From assembly GCA_036936605.1 (NCBI GenBank), contig JAUPFV010000005.1, positions 49,620,742 to 49,684,741 on the forward strand: 64,000 nucleotides of DNA, given 5' to 3'. How positions within the stretch are numbered: position 1 is the first letter of the stretch; each line of letters starts with the position of its first letter. A program made the translations under genes and the position numbers. Below the pieces are notes generated by a model that was not told where the DNA came from, ran no database searches, and saw nothing but the letters and a program-made list of their open reading frames with translations. This document shows, one piece after another, positions 20,207 to 31,280 of the stretch. The DNA comes from Limnanthes douglasii subsp. nivea (lineage: Eukaryota > Streptophyta > Magnoliopsida > Brassicales > Limnanthaceae).

Positions 20207-22690
20207 ATGTTCACCGGTAAAAATGCACTTAGTGAAGGTGGTTGGTTAAACTTATCTACTAGACGAAGAAATTAAAAATGCAAGGCCCGCTGTTGGGTTA
20301 CCTGCCTCTCTAGGTACTGTTGTTATAACCCAGTCTATTGATTGTAAAGGAGTCTATCATTATAATAGATGTAACATTCCCTTTGAACATTCATCGACTG
20401 CTCAATCGTTCACCTTACCAAGTCATTCGCCTAAATCATTCAAAATATCTCAATATCAATGGGCCACTAACCGTCGAATTCCCTCCACTTTTAAAACCAT
20501 AGGTTTGGACTCCGAAGAGAACACCCCATACTGAGTAATCAAAAACCAAAACTAGACCCTATGGGGAAAAAGCCATCATTGCAACAAACAACTTCTAGTA
20601 ACTCTCCCCCACATAAGATCTAAACGAGAAAGAAAATCCTACAACATTGCCAGTTTATTCCTCTCAACTTGAAGAATATAATGTTGGTACTGAGCCTTTG
20701 GGATCTAGTCCCGTAGTTTTAAAGATAATATGGAAGATATTAGCAAAAACTCCCATTTTAGATATTTGGTCAGAACGGGGAGACTTCGAGGCTAGCGAAA
20801 AAGAAAACTCTGAAGGGAAATCAAAGTGGTGATAGCATGGTAAAAGGTAGAGCCCTGACAACAAAAACTGAAACTCTTCTTCCTTCTCTAGTCGGACACG
20901 TCAGGCCCAACTTTACAATGGTTAGTGTCAAATACCTCTTAGGTCTTGATAAAATTCACTATATTTACTTTCATGAATCTAAGTTAGAGGTTATTCGAGC
21001 TAAGTGGGGGTTCCTCAAAACAATTAAGGTAATGCTGCCCAAACCTAGAGAGACTCTGATGAACTATGGTTCTAGGGAGTTGGTGTTTTATACCGATGCT
21101 CAATTGGGGTCTGAATTCCTGGTTCACACTAATGGAAAGCATCATAGCGTCAAGACTATCGAAGACTCTGATGCAAATGGAGCAGCTGGCTACCGTAGCT
21201 GGGTTATCCCGCAACTTCCAAATCCTCTTCCATTATTTTAACGTGGGGAACGACTACGAGGTGGTGAATGATCTTCCTGAGGCATGTAAAATATGGAAGA
21301 CGCAATTCTTTCTCATTAGTGGTTGGTGGGAGAATGGTAATAAAATCACCTCTTAGGTTAATCCAAGCCAGCGTACCAGATATTTGAAGAATACAGGTAG
21401 GTCCCCCCAAAATTATTTTTGGCCTTCTATTTTTCTTATTAAATATTTTACTTTTTACCCGTAACTTCTTTTTTAATTAACTATTTCAAAGCTCTATCTG
21501 CATCATTTGGCCAATGCGAATGCACTTTTAAAATGCATAACCAGTGTACAGAGGCAAAGTTGTCCAATAGCTTCCATTAGTGCTTCACTCTTGCCAACTT
21601 CGTTTGAGGTCTCCTCCAGAGGACTAGTCCCAAATGAAATCTGAAATGAGAGTAGCTTACCACTCTTCATCGACCCTCTACCATTCTAAAGAGAACTAAA
21701 ACCGTTGATGGAAAGTTCTATAACCTAACTAGGAACAGAAACCCCAGCCATCTGAACAAAAAAGATAAAAAAAACAATGAAAGCTTATCAGAGTTTGCTA
21801 CCGAAATGGGAAACGAAAGGTAGCCAGACGAGATTGATCAGCTTTGTTAGCTATTTTTTCCGCTCCTATTGAAAGAGGTAACGTACCCTCGAAACTTTAT
21901 TTGTCTAAGAAGAAGAAGATACATAAGAGAGGCAAGAAAAATAGTGATAAAAGAGACAAAAAGAGGAAGAAAACCTCGACTGGTTCAAAAATAGTCCTCC
22001 GTTTAAAAATTACTCCTCCAACAATCCATATTGTTGAACCTCCACCAGCCACATTATCTGATCCTCCTTCTCTATTACTTCTCTCCTTTGAAAGGCACGT
22101 GTTTGGAGATTCCAATCGAGTAGAAGGCATAAGAGTGTTTGACTTTGATGCTTTTGAAACCGAATGTTCAGAATCTACAAGCACTACCACCGTTGTGGTG
22201 TTCGAAGGGTTTTATTTTGAATTATCGAATGAGAAAAAAGTACTGAGGTATTCATTACTGAGCTATGTGAGGCTAATTGTTGAATTAGAGAGACAATTGA
22301 GGTCCTAAATCGAAATCATCACTTCTTTTCAAGAGGAGAACCATAATAAAAATTCTTCTACCAAAGAAGAAAAACCAAAATATGGCCGTATTTCCAAAGA
22401 ATTCAAGTCAGTCATAGAAGAGTTGGTCAAGGCAAAGTCTAATCATGAAAAGCTACATTCTGATTATGAAAAACTGCAATCATCCACCCTGGGAGATTAA
22501 TTCATTAAAGAATTAACAAACTGATGATAAAGCCACCATTTAGTGTTTATTGGTGAGAATAACACTTAAAAAGCTCTTATCAAAGAACATGAAGATGAAA
22601 TTTCCTCTCTTAAAGCAAAATCCACCCAAGAGGCCGCTGATGATATAGATGCATATGTCGATAGGGTGATAGATTCCTTACACAAGAATG
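20207..22690 (+). pseudogene. Antisense accessory gene of TAT-2 (most complete copy)
   Basis: Reads opposite to TAT-2 gag-pol. The ATG at 20207 begins MFTGKNALSEGGWLNL; a frameshift follows, then DEEIKNARPAVGLPAS. The conserved block is at about 20895-21040: VGHVRPNFTMVSVKYLLG, IHYIYFHESKLEVIRAKWGF and KTIKVMLP. Then comes SRLSKTLMQMEQLATVAGLS and FHYFNVGNDYEVVNDLPEA (about 21145-21290). A probable intron starts after 'aatacag' (GT at about 21393). Coding-like sequence resumes near 21490, including a FTLANF stretch matching YTPTNL of the TAT-3 copies. Then a basic patch KKKKIHKRGKKNSDKRDKKRKK (first residues at about 21907) and a coiled coil from YVRLIVELERQL (about 22260) to about 22690. In all this is about 2.5 kb. 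Function is unknown; the basic patch and coiled coil would suit a nuclear, multimeric protein. Confidence 0.62.
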
Positions 22691-22949
22691 ATGCAAATCA
22701 GATATGGTGTTGGAATTCAAAAGGCCACTATATTTTTATGTCGTTGTTTTTGTGAAAACTCTTGTTGTATAGAAGGAACTTTGTGATTTTAATCGAAAAT
22801 TTCTGTATAAGTCCTTGGCATGGCCACGTATTTTTGTGAATTTCTCCCCAAATTTTACTATGTCCTTGAGTCACCCAAGGCATATTATATATTCTCATCA
22901 ACTAAGCTTATTTTCTTATATATTCTTATCTCGATTTTTAGTTCACTTT

Positions 22950-23335
22950 ATTCGAAGGTAATTAATCTTTAAACATAAACCATTCGAAGGTAATTCATTT
23001 GAAGGAATATAAAACTTAACATACACAAGTTACTCAAAGTTAATCCATTCAAAGACATATAAAACTTAACATACACAAGCCATTTGAAGGTAATCCATTC
23101 AAATGCATACAAAACTTAACATACACAAACCATTCGTAGGTAATCCATTTGAAGGCATACAAAACTTAACATATATAATTCATTCAAAGGTAATCCATTC
23201 GAAGGCATACAAAATTCAACATACACAAGTCATTCGAAGGTAATACATTCGAAAGCATACAAAAATTAATATACACAATCCATTCAGATCTAATCCACTT
23301 GAAGGTATACAAAACTTAACATACACAAGACATAC
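22950..23335. repeat. 50-bp tandem array in TAT-2 3' region
   Basis: The core 'aaaacttaacatacacaa' (with variants) begins at 23011, 23061, 23111, 23161, 23211, 23261 and 23311. This is an exact 50-bp period over seven units plus a partial one at the left. It lies between integrase and the antisense gene. Such arrays in the 3' region of Tat elements are known sources of satellite DNA. Confidence 0.92.
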
Positions 23336-23372
23336 TTATAAACAAATTTTAAAGGCAAAGATTGATAATTAT

Positions 23373-23405
23373 TCGGACACCTCACTAAAACCTCCTCGAG
23401 CCACC
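23373..23405 (-). other. Conserved post-pol box of TAT-2
   Basis: On the minus strand 'ggtggctcgaggaggtttta' is followed by 'gtgaggtgtccgaa', 70 bp after the integrase stop. Upstream 'gggggcata' and 'tttcccacca' align with the TAT-1 copy, which makes the conserved block about 60 bp. Confidence 0.65.
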
Positions 23406-23475
23406 ATGGTGGGAAATAATATGCCCCCAAATATTATATTGAATAAAACTAAGGTAAATATTTACAAACACATAT

Positions 23476-24372
23476 TTATTCAAGATATAACCTTAAGTGT
23501 TCAATATTATATGGGTTCCTCAAAGGATTGACTTTTTGATCAGTTAATTGATACGTTCGATGTTTACTCTTTTCACACAGAGTGTATGGTCCTTCCCAAT
23601 TCGGCGCCAATTTTCTGTATTTCTTATCTTTGGTGTGTAAAAATAATTTTCTTAAAACCTTATCCCCCACTTCAAATTCTCTTCTTCGCACCTTAGGTGC
23701 CTACCTACTCCTCATTAAACCTTGATAATATATCGTTCTTAAATGAGCTTTAATTCTTTTTTTATTTCCAATCAAATCTAGCTGAGCTCTTACTGTAGTC
23801 TTATTATCCTCTTCTAGGTAATTTTGAACCCTAAAAGAAGGAAGCATAAACTTTATTGGTGTTATTTCATCCATTGTATAGACCAAGGCACAAAGAGATT
23901 CTTGTGTAGCAGTATGTGGAGTGGTTCGATAGGCCCACAACACTTCTTGTAAGTAATTTGGATATTTGCTTGTCGGCCCTTCTAGATTATTTTTGAGACC
24001 CATCAAAACAGTGTCATTTAGAAACGTTATCATTCCATTGGATTGCAGATGAATATGTAAAGAGAAACAATGGTGAATTCCTCTTGATGTAAAAAAAAAT
24101 TACATGACCCTGTTGTCAAATTGAGGGCCATTATCCATCGTAATATATTTAGGAATTCTGAATCTGCAACATATGTTGGAAATGATAAACTTCATGAGTA
24201 ATTTGGAAGTAGTTTTGTAGATGGGTACAACCTCTACCCATTTCGAAAAATAATAAATTGCTAAGATAATAGTTCGACATCCTCCATAAGCCATTGGAAA
24301 AGGTCAAGCTAAATCAAGTATTTATCTTTCAAAGGCTACTGCTTCGGATATTAAATTCATAGGAACTGTTGG
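23476..24372 (-). pseudogene. Integrase of TAT-2 (zinc domain deleted)
   Basis: On the minus strand the core shows GGCRTIILAIYYFSKW, AITMDNGPQF-type TMDNGPQFDN (about 24130) and NICCRFRIPKYI. The continuation EVLWAYRTTPHTATQES (about 23930) and the C-terminal REFEVGDKVLRKLF to HLRLYLE (23691-23476) are in separate frames. The first catalytic Asp region is changed (LDLA, then a stop). The zinc-binding N-terminus is missing: the sequence jumps from YEHVPT of the second RNase H directly to VPMNLISEAVAFER at about 24372. It cannot encode an active integrase. Confidence 0.82.
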
Positions 24373-24720
24373 TACGTGTTCATACTCTACACATTTAAAG
24401 CAAGCAGAAACTTCTCTCAATACTTGCAGATAGTTCACCAACTATTCTTTATTTGTTTCATATTGTCCATGTGCTTGATGTATGAGCAACTACAAATCAC
24501 TTATCAATCGGATTCACCACATATTTGAGCAAACCTTGACCCAGCTATTTCCACTCTGTACTCAGCATTATTGTTTGATGCCTTGAAACCAAAACCTATG
24601 GCTTGGTACATTAAGTCTCCAAAGAGAGATAATAAACAAATTCCTGCCATCAACCCATCATACTAGATCATTCATTTGTCTGAAACACCTATTATTTTTC
24701 AACTTTATTGATTGAAGATT
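24373..24720 (-). pseudogene. Second RNase H of TAT-2 (fragment)
   Basis: On the minus strand AGICLLSLFGDLMYQAIG, FKASNNNAEYRVEIAG (about 24620-24540) and the tail EYEHVPT are clear matches to the second RNase H of TAT-1. The TDGG part is lost and stops are present. It confirms that TAT-2 is also of the Tat lineage. Confidence 0.75.
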
Positions 24721-26340
24721 CTAAATAAGGTCTTTCCAAATGTAACCCAACCAAGAAGTCTACTTCAGCTTGTGCCTTAAATGTTGTTAGAGGAGCAAAG
24801 TGGATATCATAATTCCACATACCACTTGGTTATTCGACCTGATATATCCGGTTTTTGAAACACACTTTTAAGTGGAAAAGAAGTTTGAACTATGATGGAG
24901 TGCGCTTGAAAATAATACCTCATTTTTTGCTGCTATTACCACGGAAAAACCCAACTTCTCTAACTTTAGGTATTTTTTCAGCATTCAACAAGCTCTTACT
25001 AATATAATAAATCGGGTGAGGGTAAATGTCATCCTCCCGGCCTAATACTGCACTCAAAACATAATGGGATACTGCCAGGTATACATAGAGTCTTTCTCCA
25101 ATAAACGGTTTGAACAGAGTTTTAGGTAAAGACAAATGACTCTTGATTTTAATGAATTTTTTATCATAATTTTGGGACCAATTGAATTCCTTGGCATTTC
25201 TCAACATTTGGAAAAAATGTGCACATTTATCTAATGACCTCGAGATGAACCTATTCAAATTTTTCAACCTTCCAGTTAACACATGAACTTCTTTTATAGA
25301 TCGGGGAGGGTCCATAGCCAACAATGCATTTACTTTCACTAAGTTTGCTTGAATTCCTTTCTCATTAATAACGTACCCTAAGAACTTTCCAGATCGCACT
25401 CCAAAAGTGCACTTCTTATGATTTATCTCCAAATTGATGGTTTCTAAATTAGAGAGCTTTTCTTTGAGGTCAAGTAGATGATCCTTTCCCTTGGAATTTT
25501 TACCATCTTGTCATTGATATAAACTTCTATATTTCTCCCAATCAGACTGGAAAATACTTTGTTGACCAAGCACTGGTAGGTAGCCCCATGATGCAGACAG
25601 ATTAGCGCTAGAATTTATGAAGACAGACGCTCACCCAAAAAATGCAGCGAATTGATAGTTTCGGAGCTTCCGGTGTCCGATTTTGACCCACAACAACTTA
25701 TTTCGAAGGGAACGATGCCACGATTACAACACACCAGCTATTCTCGTGACATATGCCGTTTTTTTGGCATTCGGAGTCGTTTACTATTTTATTTCAAATT
25801 TTTATTACTTTAGGGCATTTTTGGTATTTTCCGAATTAGAGTTTTCATTCGAACTCTTATTTAAACAGGCTTTGTTTACAATGTAAGGGAGTTGAATTTT
25901 GATAAAGAAAATTAGGGTTTACCCTATATTGGCTTCTCTGCATTTACTCTGTGTCAACCCAACTTTCTTTAAACCAAATGACATTACCTTGTAACAGTGC
26001 AACCCCTTGTTGTTATAAACGTGGTATGATCTTGGTCCTTCAGATCGATTTGTATCTTATTGTAACTAGCAAAAGCATCCATAAAAGATAAAAATTTATT
26101 TTCCAAGGTGAAATTCACCAACTGATCTATCCGATGAACAAGGAAAGGATCCTTGGGACATGTCCTATGAAGATTTATGAAATCAATACACATTCGTCAT
26201 TTACCATTATTCTTTTTTACAAGATTCAGGTTTGTTGTCCATAATGGATATTGAGTTTCTCAGATATGCCCCATCTTTGTTAGTTTGTCTGCCTCATTTT
26301 TCATATCACACAGATAACTTGTGACTAATGACGCTAGCTA
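24721..26340 (-). pseudogene. Reverse transcriptase and RNase H of TAT-2, split by a solo LTR
   Basis: On the minus strand RT motifs run from about 26260: MCIDFINLHRTCPKD and FMDAFASYNKIQ. The sequence is then interrupted at 25956/25589 by a solo LTR. It resumes with GATYQCLVNKVF and the catalytic box VYINDKM, where the first Asp of YIDD has become Asn. Next are KCTFGVRSGKFLGYVI, RFISRSLDKC and LAVSHYVLSAVLGRE, and the RNase H end YDIHFAPLTTFKAQ (about 24800). The catalytic change and several stops show it is dead. Confidence 0.82.
25589..25956. mobile_element. Solo LTR (or very short LTR element) in TAT-2 RT
   Basis: A 368-bp non-coding insert begins TGATGCAGACAG and ends CTCTGTGTCA, i.e. 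TG...CA ends. It is flanked by 'cccca' (25584-25588) and 'accca' (25957-25961), a 5-bp duplication with one mismatch. Removing it restores the expected RT reading across VGATYQ. A TATA-like 'ttatttaaac' lies inside. It matches no other LTR in the window. Confidence 0.75.
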
Positions 26341-27060
26341 GAATGTATGTCACATATTTATTACACCAGGAGAACACACGCAAAGTCTTAGTTAAGAAAG
26401 ACAGTAACTTTTCTTTCAATTTGGATAGCAGTTTAGCCCTAATTCTGACATTCTTTCTCCGCTAAGCTACGTACTTCAACCTTTTTGTATAGGGATCACT
26501 AAACTAGGAGTCTCTCTTGGATCATTTATCTTGTTCGGATCCGAAGAAGACTCAAGTAATTGTTTTTTTTCATTTCTACATTATCTATAAAATTTGGAGT
26601 AAAATCAGTGACATAACATTTTATAGCCACTTTCTCATTGCTTCGAACTATCTTTATTTGACCTTTAACTATGTATTTTAAACATTGATGAACCGTTGAT
26701 GCAAATGCATGCATCCTTGATAGCCAAGATCTTCATAAGATGGCGTTAGAGGTTCGGACAATCCACCACCACAAATAAGACTTTTACAATTTTCTTAAAT
26801 GGTCCTTCCCTAAGGATTGCCTCTCCTTCGAACGTCCCAATAACATTCGCAGAGTTGTTTGTAAACCCTACTATAGTTTTGTTCGATCGGAATAACATAT
26901 AATTTCTTCGTTTTTTTATAAGCAGACAGAAATAAGATATTAGCAGAGCTACCAATGTCGATCAATATTTGTTGGATTTCTCTTCCCTCAATAGATACCT
27001 CTATCACCACGACATCCTCTTGTGGCCTCGTAACATTCTATAAATCATCCTCGTCAAAAA
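26341..27060 (-). pseudogene. Aspartic protease of TAT-2
   Basis: On the minus strand VIEVSIEGREIQ is followed by LIDIGSSANILFLSAY (about 26960), where the DTG triad has become DIG. Next are NKTIVGFTNNSANVIGTFEG (about 26880) and VKVLFVVVDCPN. The tail MHAFASTVHQCLKYIVKG follows at about 26714. The frame changes at least twice. The altered active site means it is not functional. Confidence 0.78.
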
Positions 27061-29015
27061 CTATGAAAGGGGCATGGTTTGGGTATAGATGAGAAGACAT
27101 ATTTCTTTCTAATTGAGTGGTCAAGCTACCAAATACCTTTTCCTAAAGTAGCTTGATGGTTTTTTCACAGTGTGTCTTCCGAATACAGTTAATGATTCAA
27201 AGAATTGACACAGCTTGGAAACCCTACCATTATTCTTAGTTATCATATTGATTCAACCTCAATCCAGATCTGGATCTAAATATTATAAATCAACATCGAA
27301 TTGTTCAATAATTACCATTGTACTTTCCTGTTTAAGAGTTTTCGAGATTTACCGTCGGAAAAGAGGTGAAGCTATATGCGCCTTACTTGTACTTAGCTGT
27401 GATTTGTTTCTCACTTGTCTATTTCACACTTGTGATTTAATAATAGTTGTTAACTTTCGATTTTCAATTAACGATTGTATCTCCTGCTTTAAAGTGATAC
27501 AATCATTAGTATCATGTCTTACGTCATTATGGTACTTGCATAATCGCGTGTTTCGATTTTCCTTCAGAGTCTGGATATGTGCAGGCCTTCGGTATTGCAC
27601 AAAATTCTTGGACTTCTTATAAATGATTGCAACATTTTCAATCAACTCTTTGAAATAACTAGGTTGGACCTACTAATTCCTCTTTGGCCTAGATTGATTC
27701 CCTTGATTAGATTGGCTTGGTCTTAGCCGATGCGAACCCTGTCTGGGCTCTCTTAGATGATTGCTAACTGTAACTTGTGACTGGCTACTAGTTTGTGGAA
27801 AAAGTGTTAAAAGGGAACCTCTACATTGATAAGGTTGTCTCCATCTTTCAGTTTCTTCTACAATGATTTACTTTCCTACTTTATTTAACAAACCACCCCA
27901 AGTCATTGCCTAGTTACGGGTCACTGAATCAACCAACTCACCAGCTAACAAACCTTATTTGAGAGAATCTGTAGCGACCTGTTCGAAGCAATCTACCAAC
28001 CCATCTTTGGTGTGCATAAAATGTTTAGAACAGTCTTGTAATAATTCATTGGGGTGTTGCCAATAATGGATTGTTGTCTCTCTATTTCCTCTAAGTTATT
28101 TACTTCCCACGAATTTACATCGGGATGTCATCCACAACATTTCAAAATTATTGATCGATCCTTGCGGTAATATTTTATACCACTTCAAGGCGCTATCCTT
28201 GATAGCTCGAGAAAAAGATCTACATAACAGTTTGTCGTCATCATCAAAACTCATCATGAAATTCCTTAATTTCTCAAGATGGTTATCAGGGTTTTAGCTC
28301 CCAGCATACTTCTCTATTTTTAAAAGTCAAAACGTTTAGGTAGATGTCTGGAGAGGATTTCTGAAGATAAAGTCGACTGCTTCCAATTATGTAATTGACC
28401 AAATATGTGATCCTCATTAGAAGTAGCAAAAATCCCACATTCGGATTGAACTGTGAATTGATCACTCAATAAGCGATCTATTCTATGGTCAGCTGACATT
28501 TTCATTTTTCCCTGATATTTTTTATATCTCCCTTTTCCTTTTTGACTCATCTTCTTTCCCAAACTCGTCTTTTTCGAATATTTTTAAATTGAAGTTTCCC
28601 TTTCTTTTTCTTGCAAGAATGATCACTATTTGATGAAGATGAGGAGATTTCTAACTCTGTCATAGAGCTCTCAGTAGATTCTGAAATGCTGGAATAGTGT
28701 TTAGCTTGGTTCTTTTTTTAGACTCTTGATGAGCTTTGGGAGACTGGTCATCATGGCCTTGCTTCGGATTATGCTAGGGATTATTATTTGGCTCATCAGA
28801 TTTGGGATGCTCTGAAGGATGTTGTCTCCATAAATCCTTCTCAACCTGTCTTTGGCTCTCAATGCTTCAATTTCAACTCATAATTCATCACGCTTCTCTT
28901 GCATTGAAAGCCTTTCTTCAGTATCGTGTTTCACATGAGATGTGTGCATGTGCTCCTCTTCGACTTTAACCTCCTCATTTTCAAGATGGAGATCTATTTG
29001 CATATCATGATTCAT
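27061..29015 (-). pseudogene. gag of TAT-2
   Basis: On the minus strand the ATG at 29013-29015 starts MNHDMQIDLHLENEEVKVEE, similar to the TAT-3 gag start at 29897. The Retrotrans_gag core is at about 28280-27900, with DSALKWYKILPQGS. A zinc-knuckle-like motif RLCKYHNDVRHDTNDC lies at about 27550. Frameshifts and stops are spread through the gene. It lies directly upstream of the protease and just downstream of the PBS. Confidence 0.75.
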
Positions 29016-29088
29016 GCTCCAAATAACTCTAAAGGTAAACTTTGTATGTTAGGTTTTGGATATAACTATCCGGGTACCTTCCTTTACG

Positions 29089-29108
29089 CTCCCACTTTGG
29101 TCGTCAAT
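29089..29108 (-). other. Primer binding site of TAT-2
   Basis: On the minus strand 'attgacgaccaaagtgggag' corresponds to the TAT-3 PBS with few changes. It sits about 75 bp upstream of the gag start. Confidence 0.65.
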
Positions 29109-29522
29109 CTAATCGGGTGCAAAATTGGTTTATAGGTTATTTAGGTATTTATCTGGGTAATAAATTAAATTTAAAGTAGAATTTAGAGAGATAAAGTCTC
29201 AACCCTCTTAAATGTTGTTTCTCAGAGCCTTCATAAGCTAATATGGGTTAATTGGTCGGTCGGGTCGGGTCATGGATATGGATTAAACTCATCGATCAAA
29301 TTAGCCCATTAACTATTATTAGTTATACATTTTCTAGCAAGTAAAGATATAGCAAATATACAGCTATCAATAGGTAAAAGGGTAGTGTAAGCATAACATT
29401 TGTCTTAGATCCAAATTGTCTTCTCAAAGAAATCCAACCCTACTGTTGTGTACCATACCTAAACATTTTAGATTCCCACCAGTCTACACCAGTAGCGTAC
29501 ATCGCTACCATGACCCCACCCA
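29109..29522 (-). repeat. Presumed 5' LTR of TAT-2
   Basis: The position relative to the PBS requires an LTR here, ending near 29120 ('tgca' on the minus strand). No second copy exists in the window, so its right boundary is unknown and lies somewhere before the TAT-3 LTR. Confidence 0.4.
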
Positions 29523-29652
29523 TGACTCTAAAGAATAAAGAAGACGTGTTTTTACCTTTTGACTTCGTTGCATGCGTACTAAAACATGTTTACACTAATG
29601 GGCTTTGGGTTTTTTAAATTTTCAAACCATGACCCCACCCATGACTCTAAAG
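29507..29652 (+). repeat. 27-bp direct repeat at the TAT-3 left boundary
   Basis: 'accatgaccccacccatgac' plus 'tctaaag' occurs at 29507-29533 and again at 29626-29652, identical in both. One copy straddles the start of the TAT-3 LTR and the other lies inside it. Confidence 0.8.
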
Positions 29653-29810
29653 TTAACTACAAATTACTTTAAAAGACTTCAATAATAAGGATGACAAAAA
29701 ATTAACTACGCTAATGAATAAGCAGCTGAATTATCTCACTACCTTCTACAAAATATTAAATATTTATTTTACTATCTACCGAGAATACCCTCGTCCATAT
29801 TTTTACCTCA
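29523..29810 (+). repeat. 5' LTR of TAT-3
   Basis: Runs from 'tgactctaaagaataaagaa' to 'tttttacctca' just before the PBS. It aligns with 40901-41163 through 'tttttaccttttgac', 'tttacactaatgg', 'ttcaaaccatgacc' and 'actatctaccgaga'. The left end is inferred from that alignment. The TATA of the 3' copy (ctataaata, about 41036) is mutated here (ctacaaatta). Confidence 0.65.
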
Positions 29811-29815
29811 TTAGA

Positions 29816-29835
29816 TTGGCGACCATAGTGGGAGC
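29816..29835 (+). other. Primer binding site of TAT-3
   Basis: 'ttggcgaccatagtgggagc' begins five bases after the LTR end. It is the best-preserved PBS of the Tat elements in this window. Confidence 0.7.
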
Positions 29836-29896
29836 GAGAGCACGCGGATAGCGAAAATCTAAAGCGTTGAAACTGTTTTTTTAACTCCCTCGGATA

Positions 29897-31280
29897 ATGG
29901 AAACTGAAAAGCAAGTTGATCTTCCCCTAGTGGTTGAAGAGGGCCAGATCGAAGAAGAACATATTAGAGCCTCATCTCATAATAATGAGCGTGAAGAAAT
30001 TGAGGCCATGAAAATACATAGGCAACATGAAAGAGATTTAGTTGTACCAGATGATAATCCTCCTAGTTATCCAAAGCGGCATTCGAGGGATAATTAACCT
30101 CAAAACAATCAACTTTCTATGAAAAACCTCAAACTAAATACGATTCTAGCTTTTCGGAATCCAACAAGAGTTGTTCATCATCATCAGATGTCTCGTCATC
30201 CACATCGAGTAGTGATTATTACCAGAATAAGAAGATAGATAAGCATTGAGATAACCGTCAGTGTAAGAATATTACTAGTTGAAGTAAAAATTTGAAGGGC
30301 GAAGATGTCTCAGCAAAGAAGAATAAAAAAGATAAGAAAATGGATTACCATGGAAAGGTAAAAGGATCAACTGATCATAGCATATACCAGTTATTGAGCA
30401 ACCCGTTTTCCGTCCGAATGGAATTTGTTGGAAGCAAGGAGCTCAGAGAAAATTTGGATATGATAATTCATTGTTATCAACTTGCTAGTGAAAGTTCAAA
30501 GGAATACGTTACCAGATTTGTTAATACCAAAAAAATGTTTTGTTGATTGTTACGAACATGTGATTATAACTTCTCTCAGATAGAGGTTACTATCCAGAGA
30601 TTTAACGGATACAGTTACTAGAAAGAAAACAGAAACTTTAGGTGGTTTATTAAACCAAGTTGGGAAACAAATTATTGTATACGAACTAAAATATTAAGGC
30701 AACCTTAACTAAAATAAAACTCTCGCAATCACATCACAACCACATACTGGCGGTCAGTCCCAAGTTTCTTCCAATAGTCGTATGTGAGAATCCGGATAAT
30801 GTTCAAGCCGTCTTAGGTCAAATCAATATCAACAATCAAGACCAAGGGTAAATCAATGTGTTAAACCAAGATATTTTACCGAGCTGATTGAAAATGTGGA
30901 GATAATTTATGATATAGCCAAAGGTCATGTATAATTCCGAAGGACTTTCCTATCCAAACCCCAAGAGAAAACTGGAATACTCGTTTTTGCAAATATCATG
31001 AGGATATGAGGCATGATACGAACGATTGTATAGCCTTGAAACAATAAATTTTAGATGTTGATTGAGAACGAGAAATTGATAAGTTTTGTGAAAGTACAAT
31101 TGGATAATAGGTTCGGGCCTAACACTGCTGGAGAGCAAACAGCTTTGGCCACTGTTCGAAGGCCAACCATAGAAGCTCCTAAAGCAGAACCCTTTATGGT
31201 CATTATGGAATAGTTCGATGTGGATTCTGAATATTTGGATCCCAATCCGGATCGAGGTTGTGTGAATATGGTAAATTAAG
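29897..31280 (+). pseudogene. gag of TAT-3
   Basis: The ATG at 29897 gives METEKQVDLPLVVEEGQIEE, matching the TAT-2 gag start. The stretch HSIYQLLSNPF is joined directly to FVGSKELRENLD (about 30420), so most of the Retrotrans_gag core, including the W-rich part, is deleted. A zinc-knuckle remnant and the downstream FDVDSEYLDPNPDRG (about 31215) are recognisable by comparison with TAT-1. Stops are frequent. Confidence 0.7.

Larger units (their letters stand above)
20029..29500 (-). mobile_element. TAT-2: Tat-lineage gypsy element in minus orientation
   Basis: On the minus strand the order is PBS (29089-29108), gag, protease, RT, RNase H, second RNase H, integrase, post-pol box, 50-bp tandem array and then the antisense gene (plus strand, 20207-22690). 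This is the same order as in TAT-1. The 5' LTR must lie to the right of 29109. No matching 3' LTR was found left of 20029, so the element appears to lack it. A solo LTR is inserted in its RT, and the zinc-binding domain of integrase has been deleted. Confidence 0.8.

Noticed and set aside
22950..23335. CRISPR-like array
   Set aside because: The period is 50 bp with variation throughout and no repeat-spacer alternation, inside a plant retroelement. It is an ordinary tandem repeat.
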